DNA from: an uncultured Fidelibacterota bacterium
GTDB taxonomy: Bacteria > Marinisomatota > Marinisomatia > Marinisomatales > UBA1611
Length of the DNA stretch: 15,880 bases
Assembly (NCBI GenBank): GCA_913043185.1
Contig: CAJWMI010000042.1
Location: forward strand, 1 to 15,880
Direction: 5' to 3'
Shown: positions 1 through 6,694 of the stretch, piece after piece
Layout of the letters: every line of letters begins with the position of its first letter
Position numbering within the stretch: the stretch's first letter is position 1
The notes under the pieces: generated by a model
Seen by the model: the letters and a program-made list of their open reading frames with translations, nothing else
Database searches by the model: none
What the model was told of the DNA's origin: nothing
Position numbers and translations under genes: made by a program

Positions 1-2
1 TA

Positions 3-131
3 TGCTTGTTTCCATTGATTTTAATTGGAGCGATTATCGGTGTCTGGATCGTAAAAAAGATACCAGAGCGACCCTATAAGATTTTTGTTATCGTTTCAGC
101 TATACTTTCTACCTTTAACCTCTTTATTTAA
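3..131 (+). CDS. C-terminal fragment of a TauE/SafE (TSUP)-like membrane permease
   Basis: The window opens inside a reading frame that ends with TAA at 129-131. The 42 visible residues are hydrophobic. They hold a GAIIGVWIVKKIPE segment followed by a last membrane helix and the end of the protein. A glycine-rich helix, a short basic Lys-Ile-Pro-Glu turn and one final helix is how many TauE/SafE (TSUP) anion permeases end. In that family the proteins export sulfite or organosulfonates. Only one or two helices are visible, so the family call is an inference from a short tail and the substrate cannot be given. The gene runs in the same direction as the next genes and may share their transcript, with 74 bp between it and the next possible start. 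Confidence 0.45.
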   Translation, partial: CLFPLILIGAIIGVWIVKKIPERPYKIFVIVSAILSTFNLFI

Positions 132-205
132 TATAAATACGGATCTATCATAATTTTTATTTCTAGGTTTATTATTTGTAATTTTTCTATTAGAAAATTA
201 TTTAT

Positions 206-340
206 ATGGATATAGAATTATTACTTTGGCTACCAATAATATTATTAGCGCTTGCTAGTATTATTAAAATGCTGACTGCCAGCAATAGTAGTAATCGAAA
301 ACCTTGGATTAGGATAGAGGAGATAAAAGAAAATGAATAG
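206..340 (+). CDS. possible 44-aa single-pass membrane microprotein
   Basis: An ATG at 206 opens a 44-codon frame ending in TAG at 338-340. The first 22 or so residues, beginning MDIELLLWLPIILLAL, form one likely transmembrane helix. A polar, basic stretch (SNSSNRKPW) and an acidic tail (IEEIKENE) follow. Its last 8 nt overlap the start of the Bax-inhibitor-like gene at 333, the kind of overlap expected for translational coupling. The Shine-Dalgarno (SD) site of the downstream gene (GAGGAG, about 317-322) lies inside this frame. No good SD precedes its own ATG. I do not recognise a family. It is either a real small inner-membrane protein co-translated with its neighbour or a chance open frame. 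The clean hydrophobic/charged architecture favours the former. Confidence 0.4.
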   Translation: MDIELLLWLPIILLALASIIKMLTASNSSNRKPWIRIEEIKENE

Positions 341-1079
341 ACACCTTAGCATGAGAACTGCCAACCCAGCCCTTCAGTCAGATACGTTTAGAAAATCTAT
401 GGCTGGGGCTTCAGCCTCAACAGGGGTTATGACCATTAACGGCGTGGTAAACAAGACGGGCTTAGCTCTTTTACTTTTAATCATTAGCGCATCTGTCACA
501 TGGTCTGATCCAACACTCTCAGGCCTAGCTATACTTGGATTTGTCTTTGGTCTTGTTGCAGCCATTGTTACAATTTTTAAGCCAACAATCGCTCATATAA
601 CTGTTCCTGTCTATGCCATATCACAGGGGCTAGTGCTAGGTGCTATATCTAGAGTTTTCGAGATGCAGTATCCAGGAATTGCTGTGCAGGCTATTTTCCT
701 TACGTTTGGTACACTTGGTTCTCTATTGCTTGCTTATATGTCCGGATTAATTAAGGCCACAGAAAATTTTAAGCTTGGCGTTTTTGCCGCGACCGGCGCG
801 ATTGGTGTAGTATACTTAATAAACTTTGTGATGAGTTTTTTTGGATCAGGAATTGGCGTGATACACAGTAGCAGCCCAATGGGAATACTATTTAGCATCG
901 GAGTAGTTGTGATTGCAGCACTGAACCTTGTTTTGGACTTTGACTTTATAGAGGAAGGATCTGAGCTTGGAGCACCAAAATATATGGAATGGTATGCAAC
1001 CTTTGGCCTTCTTGTAACGTTAATATGGTTGTATATAGAAATTCTAAGGCTTTTATCAAAATTATATGATAGAAGGTGA
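333..1079 (+). CDS. Bax inhibitor-1/YccA-like membrane protein (BaxI_1 family)
   Basis: This is a 248-aa polytopic membrane protein. It has a soluble N-terminus of about 40 residues containing the family landmark NPAL (about 11-14) and MTINGVVNKTG (33-43). About seven hydrophobic helices follow. Near the last helix is an acidic FDFIEEG stretch (about 203-209) like the conserved Asp/Glu region of the BI-1 fold. The family (Bax inhibitor-1-like, PF12811) sits in the inner membrane. Relatives such as BsYetJ are pH-gated calcium-leak channels, but the role of this bacterial branch is not established. The start at 333 is favoured over the in-frame ATG at 351 because GAGGAG at about 317-322 is well spaced from 333. 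Length is normal for the family. The 3' end overlaps the next gene by 14 nt. Confidence 0.88.
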   Translation: MNRHLSMRTANPALQSDTFRKSMAGASASTGVMTINGVVNKTGLALLLLIISASVTWSDPTLSGLAILGFVFGLVAAIVTIFKPTIAHITVPVYAISQGLVLGAISRVFEMQYPGIAVQAIFLTFGTLGSLLLAYMSGLIKATENFKLGVFAATGAIGVVYLINFVMSFFGSGIGVIHSSSPMGILFSIGVVVIAALNLVLDFDFIEEGSELGAPKYMEWYATFGLLVTLIWLYIEILRLLSKLYDRR

Positions 1080-1767
1080 GGTAGTATCACTAAAAAATGC
1101 TGTTTATCGGGTATATCTATTTATCCATGTAACAATATTATTTGGGCAGGTTGATTATACGACTCAGGTCCAGCCCATATTTTATAATCATTGTTTAGAC
1201 TGCCATGTTGCTGTAAATGGCTCTGGCGCTCTAGAACTTGACAGCTATGAATATCTCATGCAGGGCGATAGTAATAATGGACCTGTTGTTTTCCCTTTCA
1301 ATCCGGATAGCAGCCTGCTGTACCGAGTATTGCTGCCTATGCCTGTAATTGTTCCCAATGAACCTATTTGCTGTCAGATGCCAAAGAATGCTGAGCCATT
1401 ATCACTTGAACAGCAGACAATTATATATAACTGGATAAATGAAGGTGCAATTGGGACCACTGTTTCAGTAAAAGAAGAACCTATAAAAAAACCTTCTTTA
1501 TTACGTGTTTATCCAAATCCATTTAATAATAGAATTGAAATATCTTATAAAGTAATGGAACCAGGACCAGTTAATGTTTCTATTTTTGATATACTAGGTA
1601 AGCAGGTTAAAACTATTGCTAGAGTAGACAATAATATTGGGTGGAACTCTGGTTTTTGGGATGGCAAAGATAATGCTGGTCGCGCAGTGTCTGGAGGAAT
1701 TTATTTAATCAGGCTACAGAGCCTAGAGAGATTAGAGATAATAGAAAAAATATTGTATATAAAATAG
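1066..1767 (+). CDS. secreted mono-haem cytochrome fused to a FlgD-Ig/type IX-like sorting domain
   Basis: The 233-aa product has a hydrophobic leader (about residues 11-28, ending near FGQ) that reads as an export signal. A small haem domain follows with CLDCH at 43-47 and a QMPKNAEPLS segment in which Met105 is a candidate second axial ligand. The domain ends in the helix EQQTIIYNWINEGA. This arrangement matches the Planctomycete-type cytochrome c domain (PF07635-like). A linker leads to a C-terminal FlgD-Ig/Por-type sorting domain (about 148-233) with the typical YPNPFN, FDILGKQV, WDGKDNAGR and SGGIY motifs. I infer a protein exported across the outer membrane, or held at the surface, carrying one haem c. 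The start is uncertain. The ATG at 1066 is the only ATG in frame upstream of the haem domain, has no SD, and lies inside the end of the previous gene. A conspicuous GGTGAGG at 1075-1081 lies just after it. Confidence 0.8.
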   Translation: MIEGEVVSLKNAVYRVYLFIHVTILFGQVDYTTQVQPIFYNHCLDCHVAVNGSGALELDSYEYLMQGDSNNGPVVFPFNPDSSLLYRVLLPMPVIVPNEPICCQMPKNAEPLSLEQQTIIYNWINEGAIGTTVSVKEEPIKKPSLLRVYPNPFNNRIEISYKVMEPGPVNVSIFDILGKQVKTIARVDNNIGWNSGFWDGKDNAGRAVSGGIYLIRLQSLERLEIIEKILYIK

Positions 1768-2021
1768 ATTCCACTAACAGGAAGATAATTTTTCTAGTGA
1801 TATCTATAAATAGGAAGGTTTTAATATTTTGCATGGAAAGGCTCAATTTTATACTAATTTTAGAAGTGGAGAGGTAACCTGAATTATAGATCCACATACG
1901 AAGATCTTAGTCATTGCTTTCTATAGTGTATAATAGTCTCTTGAAAAATACGATGTGTTTCTTTCGTGACTTTCCACAAAAAATAATGAGTTTAGATCTT
2001 AAATAATAATAGGAGATAAAA
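1768..2021. other. 254-bp intergenic region, no gene seen
   Basis: No convincing coding frame is visible here; the longest ATG-started frame I followed is 14 codons. Just after the cytochrome gene there is an imperfect hairpin: AGAT/CACTA pairs with TAGTG/ATCT across about 1764-1805. It has no U tract, so it is a weak terminator at best. The right half contains the candidate promoter for the next gene. Confidence 0.5.
1929..1934 (+). promoter_or_regulatory. candidate -10 box upstream of the beta-barrel gene
   Basis: A perfect TATAAT sits at 1929-1934, 87 nt before the ATG at 2022. No TTGACA-like -35 lies 17 nt upstream (the sequence there is roughly CTTAGT). The call rests on the -10 alone in an AT-rich background. 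Confidence 0.25.
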
Positions 2022-2627
2022 ATGAAATACTATTTAACAATAATATTGACTATATCATCATTGCTTATTGCGCAAGATAGCCCGCAGGTACCCGGATGGG
2101 GAGTTTATTTTGGCGGCGCACTTAATGGTGCTTCGATAGATCCACTTAATGACGGTTTTGAGATAGAGAGAACACTAAATCTTCCATTCGTTGGAATAAG
2201 CAAAGGGATAACTTTTGGCAATTTCCCAATTCCTGTATTGGTTGGAGCGGGTCTAGGTAAAAGAGGATACTCAAAAAAAGCATCTTCTATAGATTATGAA
2301 ACCAAATGGACGACAGACTGGCTAGATCTTTGGGTGAACATACCATATCCAGCCGGTCCAGTATTTTTGCAAGCAGGATTCTTATATGGTTTTGATCTAG
2401 GATCGGGTAAAACAGAGACCACACTAAATGGTGACAAAACAGAGGAGGAGATAGATGGAGATTTTGGCGAAAATACAGATTTAGCTCTTCTGTTAAGTGC
2501 TGCTTATCCGCTTAATGAAAAGATTGGGCTTAATGTGGGCTATGCTATAGGGCTTGAAGATCACGGGTCCGATGGAACTTCAATAAAGTTCGATGGTCTT
2601 TTTGTCCTTCTGGGTTATAATTTCTAG
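2022..2627 (+). CDS. small secreted outer-membrane beta-barrel-like protein, unknown function
   Basis: This 201-aa protein has a classic signal peptide, MKYYLTIILTISSLLIAQ, with cleavage probably after the Ala-Gln region at 17-18. The mature part alternates polar and hydrophobic residues in glycine/aromatic-rich strands (for example GWGVYFGGAL, LQAGFLYGFDLGSG, KIGLNVGYAIGLED). It ends with a strand finishing LLGYNF, where the terminal aromatic residue is typical of Bam-assembled outer-membrane barrels. An 8-strand-sized barrel of the OmpW/OmpX/porin-like kind is the likely fold, but I recognise no specific family. The start is supported by AGGAGATAAAA just upstream of 2022. It is followed at once by a strong intrinsic terminator, so it is probably transcribed on its own from the upstream intergenic region. 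Confidence 0.7.
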   Translation: MKYYLTIILTISSLLIAQDSPQVPGWGVYFGGALNGASIDPLNDGFEIERTLNLPFVGISKGITFGNFPIPVLVGAGLGKRGYSKKASSIDYETKWTTDWLDLWVNIPYPAGPVFLQAGFLYGFDLGSGKTETTLNGDKTEEEIDGDFGENTDLALLLSAAYPLNEKIGLNVGYAIGLEDHGSDGTSIKFDGLFVLLGYNF

Positions 2628-2646
2628 GCGATTTTATATTTAACTG

Positions 2647-2673
2647 AAAAAGCCCCATTGACGGGGCTTTTTT
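2647..2673 (+). terminator. strong intrinsic terminator after the beta-barrel gene
   Basis: AAAAAGCCCC at 2647-2656 pairs with GGGGCTTTTT at 2663-2672 around a 6-nt loop (ATTGAC). The T run after the GC core serves as the U tract. The A run at the left would also give a weaker U tract for minus-strand transcripts. It lies 20 nt beyond the stop codon at 2627. Confidence 0.88.
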
Positions 2674-2693
2674 AATTGAAAAAAATATTATTT

Positions 2694-3068
2694 ATGATCA
2701 TGATAAATAAAAATATTAGGCTCTTTAGCATAATAATTATGAGTATCTTTTATGTTTCTGTTGGGGTAAATCATTTCACTATCCCAGAATGGTTTTTGCA
2801 GATTGTCCCTCCCCGCTTGCCTTATAAGCTGGAGCTGGTATATATTAGTGGGTTCTTAGAGATTATTCTTGGTGTTATGCTACTGATTCCTGCTACTAGA
2901 TTTTATGCTGCCTGGGGGCTTATTCTGTTGCTTATTGCTGTTTATCCTGCAAATATTTATTTAGCACAGACCAATGGTGCTGCGATGAACACAACACCGC
3001 TTGTTGCATGGGGAAGGCTACCGTTTCAGTTTGTATTTATTGCTCTTGCTTATTGGCACACTAAATAA
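2694..3068 (+). CDS. DoxX-like small membrane protein
   Basis: This roughly 124-aa protein has four hydrophobic helices. Family-like signatures are GVNHFTIPEWFLQIVPP near the N-terminus, then PYKLELVYISGFLEI and LLIPATRFYAAWGL, then the helix LLLIAVYPANIYLA. These match the DoxX/DoxD-like membrane proteins. Some relatives are subunits of quinone-linked oxidoreductases, but the role of this branch is unknown. I chose the ATG at 2694; the ATG at 2700 is equally possible. The frame extends up to a TTG at 2676, but that codon sits only 3 nt after the terminator and has no SD. The gene ends 14 nt before the decarboxylase and probably leads the same transcript. Whether it takes part in that pathway is unknown. 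Confidence 0.75.
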   Translation: MIMINKNIRLFSIIIMSIFYVSVGVNHFTIPEWFLQIVPPRLPYKLELVYISGFLEIILGVMLLIPATRFYAAWGLILLLIAVYPANIYLAQTNGAAMNTTPLVAWGRLPFQFVFIALAYWHTK

Positions 3069-3082
3069 TTTTATCTTATATC

Positions 3083-4492
3083 ATGCTTACCAAAGAACAA
3101 GAAAAACTATTAGATGATATACATTCAAAAGTCATTGAATATCTTCATAGTACAACGATAAAGGCAAATAAAACAGATAGTGAGATTAAATCAGATATGG
3201 ATATTTCGATTGGAGAAAGCTCAGACTTTAGACAAATAAAAATTCTTGTTGATAAGTACTTAGAGCATGCAGTGAAAACAAACAGTCCTCGATTTTATAA
3301 TCAGCTATTTTCTGGTTTTTCAGTCACCGGATATATTGGTGAACTTATATCCACAATAACAAACAACTCCATGTATACGTTTGAGATGAGCCCAGTGGCC
3401 ACACTTATGGAGATGGAACTATTAAAAAAGATGAGTGGACTTGTTGGGTATAGAAATGGTGGAGGAACATTTGTACCTGGTGGTAGCAGTGGAAATTTTC
3501 TTGCGATGCTCGCTGCTCGCCAACATTGTATGCCTGAAACGATGAGCACTGGACTATTTGGAGTTAGTCCAATGACTGTTTTTGTTTCTAAAGATTGCCA
3601 CTATTCAATGGTTAAATCTGCAAACCAACTTGGAATAGGTACGAGTAATATCATCAAAGTGGATGTTGATAGTTTAGGTAGGATGGATCCTGAAGCTTTA
3701 GACCAGGCTATCCAAACTTCATTGCATAAAGGTTCAAAACCATTTTTTGTAGGTGCAACAGCTGGCACTACTGTGAGAGGGTGCTTTGACCCTATTGAAG
3801 AAATATCAAAAGTTTGCAAAAAATATAATATCTGGTTTCACATTGACGCGAGCTGGGGAGGCTCTGCACTATTATCTAATCAGCACAAACATCTTCTTGC
3901 AGGAAGTAAAAACTCCGACTCTTTTACATGGTGCCCGCATAAGGCAATGGCACAGCCTTTAATGTGTACGGCAATACTTTTTAAAAACCCTGAAATACTA
4001 GTTAAGATTAATGATGTTGAGGGCACGGAGTATCTTTTTCACAATGAGGATAATAAAGAGCCTGATCTTGGAAAACAGTCATTGCAGTGTGGCCGAAGGG
4101 TTGACGTTTTGAAACTCTGGTTAACCTGGAAATATTATGGTGACAGTGGATATGAAAAAAATATTGATCATCTTTTTGATATGGCCAGATATGCAGAAAA
4201 ACAGGTTAATCTATCAGAGATTTTAAAGCAGGTCTCTGATGTCCCATATTTAAATATTTGTTTCCAGATACAACCGGCTAGTATCAGTAATAGTCAAGTT
4301 GATAGGTTTACGATTGCTGTCCGTGATGAGCTATTTAAGAATGCGGATGCTATGGTAAACTATGCTGAAATAGAAGGACGGACCTGCATTCGGCTGGTGA
4401 CGGCGAATTATGATCTAAAAAAAGAACACATAGACCAATTGTTTTCTGATATAGAATCTACCGCTGATACGCTTGTCCCTGATTTTATTTAA
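3083..4492 (+). CDS. group II PLP-dependent amino-acid decarboxylase (GAD/CSAD-like)
   Basis: The 469-aa enzyme belongs to the fold-type I, group II decarboxylases (PF00282) and resembles animal glutamate and cysteine-sulfinate decarboxylases. Visible landmarks are SPRFYNQLFSGF (68-79), the ring-stacking His173 in CHYS, Asp255 in HIDASWGG, the Schiff-base Lys287 in PHK, QCGRRVDVLKLWL (335-347), and Arg437 in CIRLVTAN. The last aligns with the arginine near the C-terminus that contacts substrate carboxylate in GAD. The reaction is PLP-dependent alpha-decarboxylation. Acidic substrates (Glu, Asp, cysteine sulfinate, giving GABA, beta-alanine or hypotaurine) are the likeliest, but aromatic or basic amino acids are not excluded. 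The cytoplasmic enzyme is full length and starts at ATG 3083 without an SD. Its stop overlaps the next start by 1 nt (TAATG), so its amine product is probably used by the two genes that follow. Confidence 0.9.
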   Translation: MLTKEQEKLLDDIHSKVIEYLHSTTIKANKTDSEIKSDMDISIGESSDFRQIKILVDKYLEHAVKTNSPRFYNQLFSGFSVTGYIGELISTITNNSMYTFEMSPVATLMEMELLKKMSGLVGYRNGGGTFVPGGSSGNFLAMLAARQHCMPETMSTGLFGVSPMTVFVSKDCHYSMVKSANQLGIGTSNIIKVDVDSLGRMDPEALDQAIQTSLHKGSKPFFVGATAGTTVRGCFDPIEEISKVCKKYNIWFHIDASWGGSALLSNQHKHLLAGSKNSDSFTWCPHKAMAQPLMCTAILFKNPEILVKINDVEGTEYLFHNEDNKEPDLGKQSLQCGRRVDVLKLWLTWKYYGDSGYEKNIDHLFDMARYAEKQVNLSEILKQVSDVPYLNICFQIQPASISNSQVDRFTIAVRDELFKNADAMVNYAEIEGRTCIRLVTANYDLKKEHIDQLFSDIESTADTLVPDFI

Positions 4493-5640
4493 TGTCTTTT
4501 CAAAATAAAACGGTATACTTTTTATTTATAAATGGGCCGCACCATGTATATCACCTTATTGAGCCAGCACTTAGTTTTGCTTCTAGAAATAATGATTTTG
4601 AATCAGTATTTGTTTCTGGTAATCCGATCAATACCAGTATAATAAAAACTAGTCATAGTTTAGCCAAATCCGCTGATTTTACGTTGATCGATATACCGAT
4701 GCCACTAAGGTATCGGTTAATAGATTCATATAAGGGAAAACTATATCCGCCTGTCCACACAAGGTTTAATAAAATTTCTTCGAATCTTAAAGATGCTTCC
4801 GCTATTGTATCTACTAGCCACGAACTCCCTAAATACACTAAAGACAATAAAATAAAAACCCCAAAACTATTTTATCTTTATCATGGAACAGGTACAAGAG
4901 AATATGGTTTTGGATCTGATCTTGATTATTTTGATTATATCTTTGCTCCAGGACCATATCACAGAGATCGATTGATACAGGAAAAAATCTGTGATGAGAA
5001 AAAAATAAAATTGATTGGGCAACCTAAGTTTGACTGGATTGAAAAACATCAAAAGTCTAAAGAAAGATTATTTAATAATAATAATCCTATATTTTATTAT
5101 AATCCTCATTGGGATATGAACCTTTCCTCCTACTTGACTTGGAGAAATATTATTTTAGATTTTTTCAGAAAACACTCTGACTATAATCTAGTTTTTGCAC
5201 CTCACCCACTTGTTAAGCACCTAGCTAAAATAAATAAATATACTCTTGAGACTAAAAACGATAGTGCGGATAATATTATCATTGACTTGGATAGTAGTAA
5301 ACTCAATGATGGTACATATAATAAGAATGCGGATGTATATATAGGTGATGTAAGCAGCATGGTGACTGAGTGGATAAATTTCAGTCCCCGCTCATGTATT
5401 TTTATCAATTCCCATAAAATAAGATGGGATGAAAAAGAAAGCTATTCGATGTGGAAATATGGGACAGTGATTGACAACCCGGATAGCCTAGATAAAGTCA
5501 TAGACGAAAGTCTAAAGAAAAATGATCATTATCAAAAGCAAGTCAATCACCAGAATAAATTCATCCATAAATCAGAGAAATCTGCTTCAGATATATGTGC
5601 AGATTATATTTATGAGAAATTAGAATTCGGTAACGAGTGA
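4492..5640 (+). CDS. CDP-glycerol glycerophosphotransferase-like GT-B protein
   Basis: This 382-aa protein has a two-domain GT-B layout. The N-terminal half runs to YLYHGTGTREYGFG (128-141), with His131 in the position of the first catalytic His of TagF-like enzymes. A FDYIFAPGPYHRDRL segment (147-161) follows. The C-terminal domain has a strand with FYYNPHW (201-207), FAPHPL with His238 as the second candidate catalytic His, and ADVYIGDVSSMVTEW (280-294), which matches the nucleotide-binding D-SS motif of TagB/TagF proteins. In that family the enzymes transfer glycerol- or ribitol-phosphate from a CDP donor to a carbohydrate or lipid acceptor. Here the protein is a single catalytic unit without the long helical N-terminal region of polymerases, so one transfer step is more likely than polymerisation. 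Donor and acceptor are unknown. It overlaps both neighbours (1 nt and 4 nt). Confidence 0.75.
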   Translation: MSFQNKTVYFLFINGPHHVYHLIEPALSFASRNNDFESVFVSGNPINTSIIKTSHSLAKSADFTLIDIPMPLRYRLIDSYKGKLYPPVHTRFNKISSNLKDASAIVSTSHELPKYTKDNKIKTPKLFYLYHGTGTREYGFGSDLDYFDYIFAPGPYHRDRLIQEKICDEKKIKLIGQPKFDWIEKHQKSKERLFNNNNPIFYYNPHWDMNLSSYLTWRNIILDFFRKHSDYNLVFAPHPLVKHLAKINKYTLETKNDSADNIIIDLDSSKLNDGTYNKNADVYIGDVSSMVTEWINFSPRSCIFINSHKIRWDEKESYSMWKYGTVIDNPDSLDKVIDESLKKNDHYQKQVNHQNKFIHKSEKSASDICADYIYEKLEFGNE

Positions 5641-6692
5641 AAAAATCAAAAATATATTTTATAGGACGAAAACAAGGCTTCGGGAAACGCAGATGGAGGC
5701 TTAGTCATCTAGAGAATAGGCGTCAGGACGAGGTAAGTGGATTAAAAGAGGCAAATGACTCTATCACACAAACAAGATTTATATCCTCTGCGGATTCGAT
5801 ATGGGTACGGGTACGTCCAGAGTTCACAACCGATAAAGAGATTGAACGTATTAATAAAAGAATTACACCGTATCGACAAGAAAAAACTATCATTAATGAC
5901 GTAAACTCTTTCTACAACTATGATTCTAAAGATCGCACGTTTGAAATATGGCATAAGGAGAACATACCTTGTCCGGATTATTTGTCTATTTCACCGCAGG
6001 ACGCTGAAAAGGATATTGAATCCACCGTCAGTAAAATAAAAAAATTTATCGATAAACATGAAAAAGTATTTCTTCGTACAAATAATGAAACAGCAGCAAA
6101 CGGCATGTTTCTTCTAGATGGTGAATCGTCTAAAGAACTCATCATTGAGAAGATTAAAGAACTAGTCCAAAGGTGTAAGTCTTTTCTAAAAAAAAGAAAA
6201 GATACTCGTATAGTATTAGTTCAGTTCATTATGCCCGAAGAAAAAAAAGGTTACATGGATCTTTATCGAGTACATGTACTTCTAGGAAAAATATTAAGCT
6301 ATTATGTGGTAACAGCAAAACTAGATATTTTCCATAATTGTGATATGGGTGCAAATAACTTGAATAGATTTATAGATTTAAATAAATCAATCTCAAAAAT
6401 AGTAGATAAACACAAGAAAACTATTTTAGCAGCATCAAAAGTTTTGGGATGTAATCTTGGTGCGGTTGAGTTCTTTATCAGGGATGGAAACCCAGTATTT
6501 TTAGAGTTCAATCCAATGTGGGGAGGACAAGCGAGTAAAATCGGATTTGGTAATGCTGAACTTCGATCTTATTTATTAATGAACCAAGAAGACCTGGCTA
6601 AACAAATACCAAATATTTATTCGTTCCTTGATTATAAGAATTATTACAGAACGCTTTTCGAGAGTATTCACACTTATTGCAAAAGCAAATAA
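5637..6692 (+). CDS. ATP-grasp superfamily ligase-like protein
   Basis: This 351-aa protein starts at a GTG that overlaps the previous stop (GTGA, 5637-5640). Its N-terminal 100 or so residues do not match a domain I can name. ATP-grasp features follow: a linker with ENIPCPDY (108-115), VFLRTNNETAANGMF (144-158) with a nucleotide-contacting Arg/Lys-type strand, LVQFIM (194-199), and YRVHVLLGKI (210-219). The C-terminal core is GAVEFFIRDGNPVFLEFNPMWGG (275-297). There Glu278, Glu290 and Asn292 are the expected magnesium ligands in the usual E-x-N arrangement. ATP-grasp enzymes join a carboxylate, via acyl phosphate, to an amine or thiol. With a decarboxylase two genes upstream, an amide bond to the decarboxylase-derived amine is the natural guess, but this is inference. 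The gene ends 2 bp before a convergent gene. Confidence 0.78.
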   Translation: MKKSKIYFIGRKQGFGKRRWRLSHLENRRQDEVSGLKEANDSITQTRFISSADSIWVRVRPEFTTDKEIERINKRITPYRQEKTIINDVNSFYNYDSKDRTFEIWHKENIPCPDYLSISPQDAEKDIESTVSKIKKFIDKHEKVFLRTNNETAANGMFLLDGESSKELIIEKIKELVQRCKSFLKKRKDTRIVLVQFIMPEEKKGYMDLYRVHVLLGKILSYYVVTAKLDIFHNCDMGANNLNRFIDLNKSISKIVDKHKKTILAASKVLGCNLGAVEFFIRDGNPVFLEFNPMWGGQASKIGFGNAELRSYLLMNQEDLAKQIPNIYSFLDYKNYYRTLFESIHTYCKSK

Positions 6693-6694
6693 AC

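Noticed and set aside
734..1090. 118-codon minus-strand frame across the Bax-inhibitor-like gene
   Set aside because: It is antisense to clear membrane helices and has no family resemblance.
1764..1805. Imperfect hairpin after the cytochrome gene as a terminator
   Set aside because: The stem is interrupted, the loop is large and no U tract follows.
4492..5640. Teichoic-acid polymerase (TagF) assignment
   Set aside because: The GT-B motifs fit the superfamily, but the protein lacks the polymerase-type extra regions and no CDP-glycerol or teichoic genes are nearby. Only a family-level call is justified.
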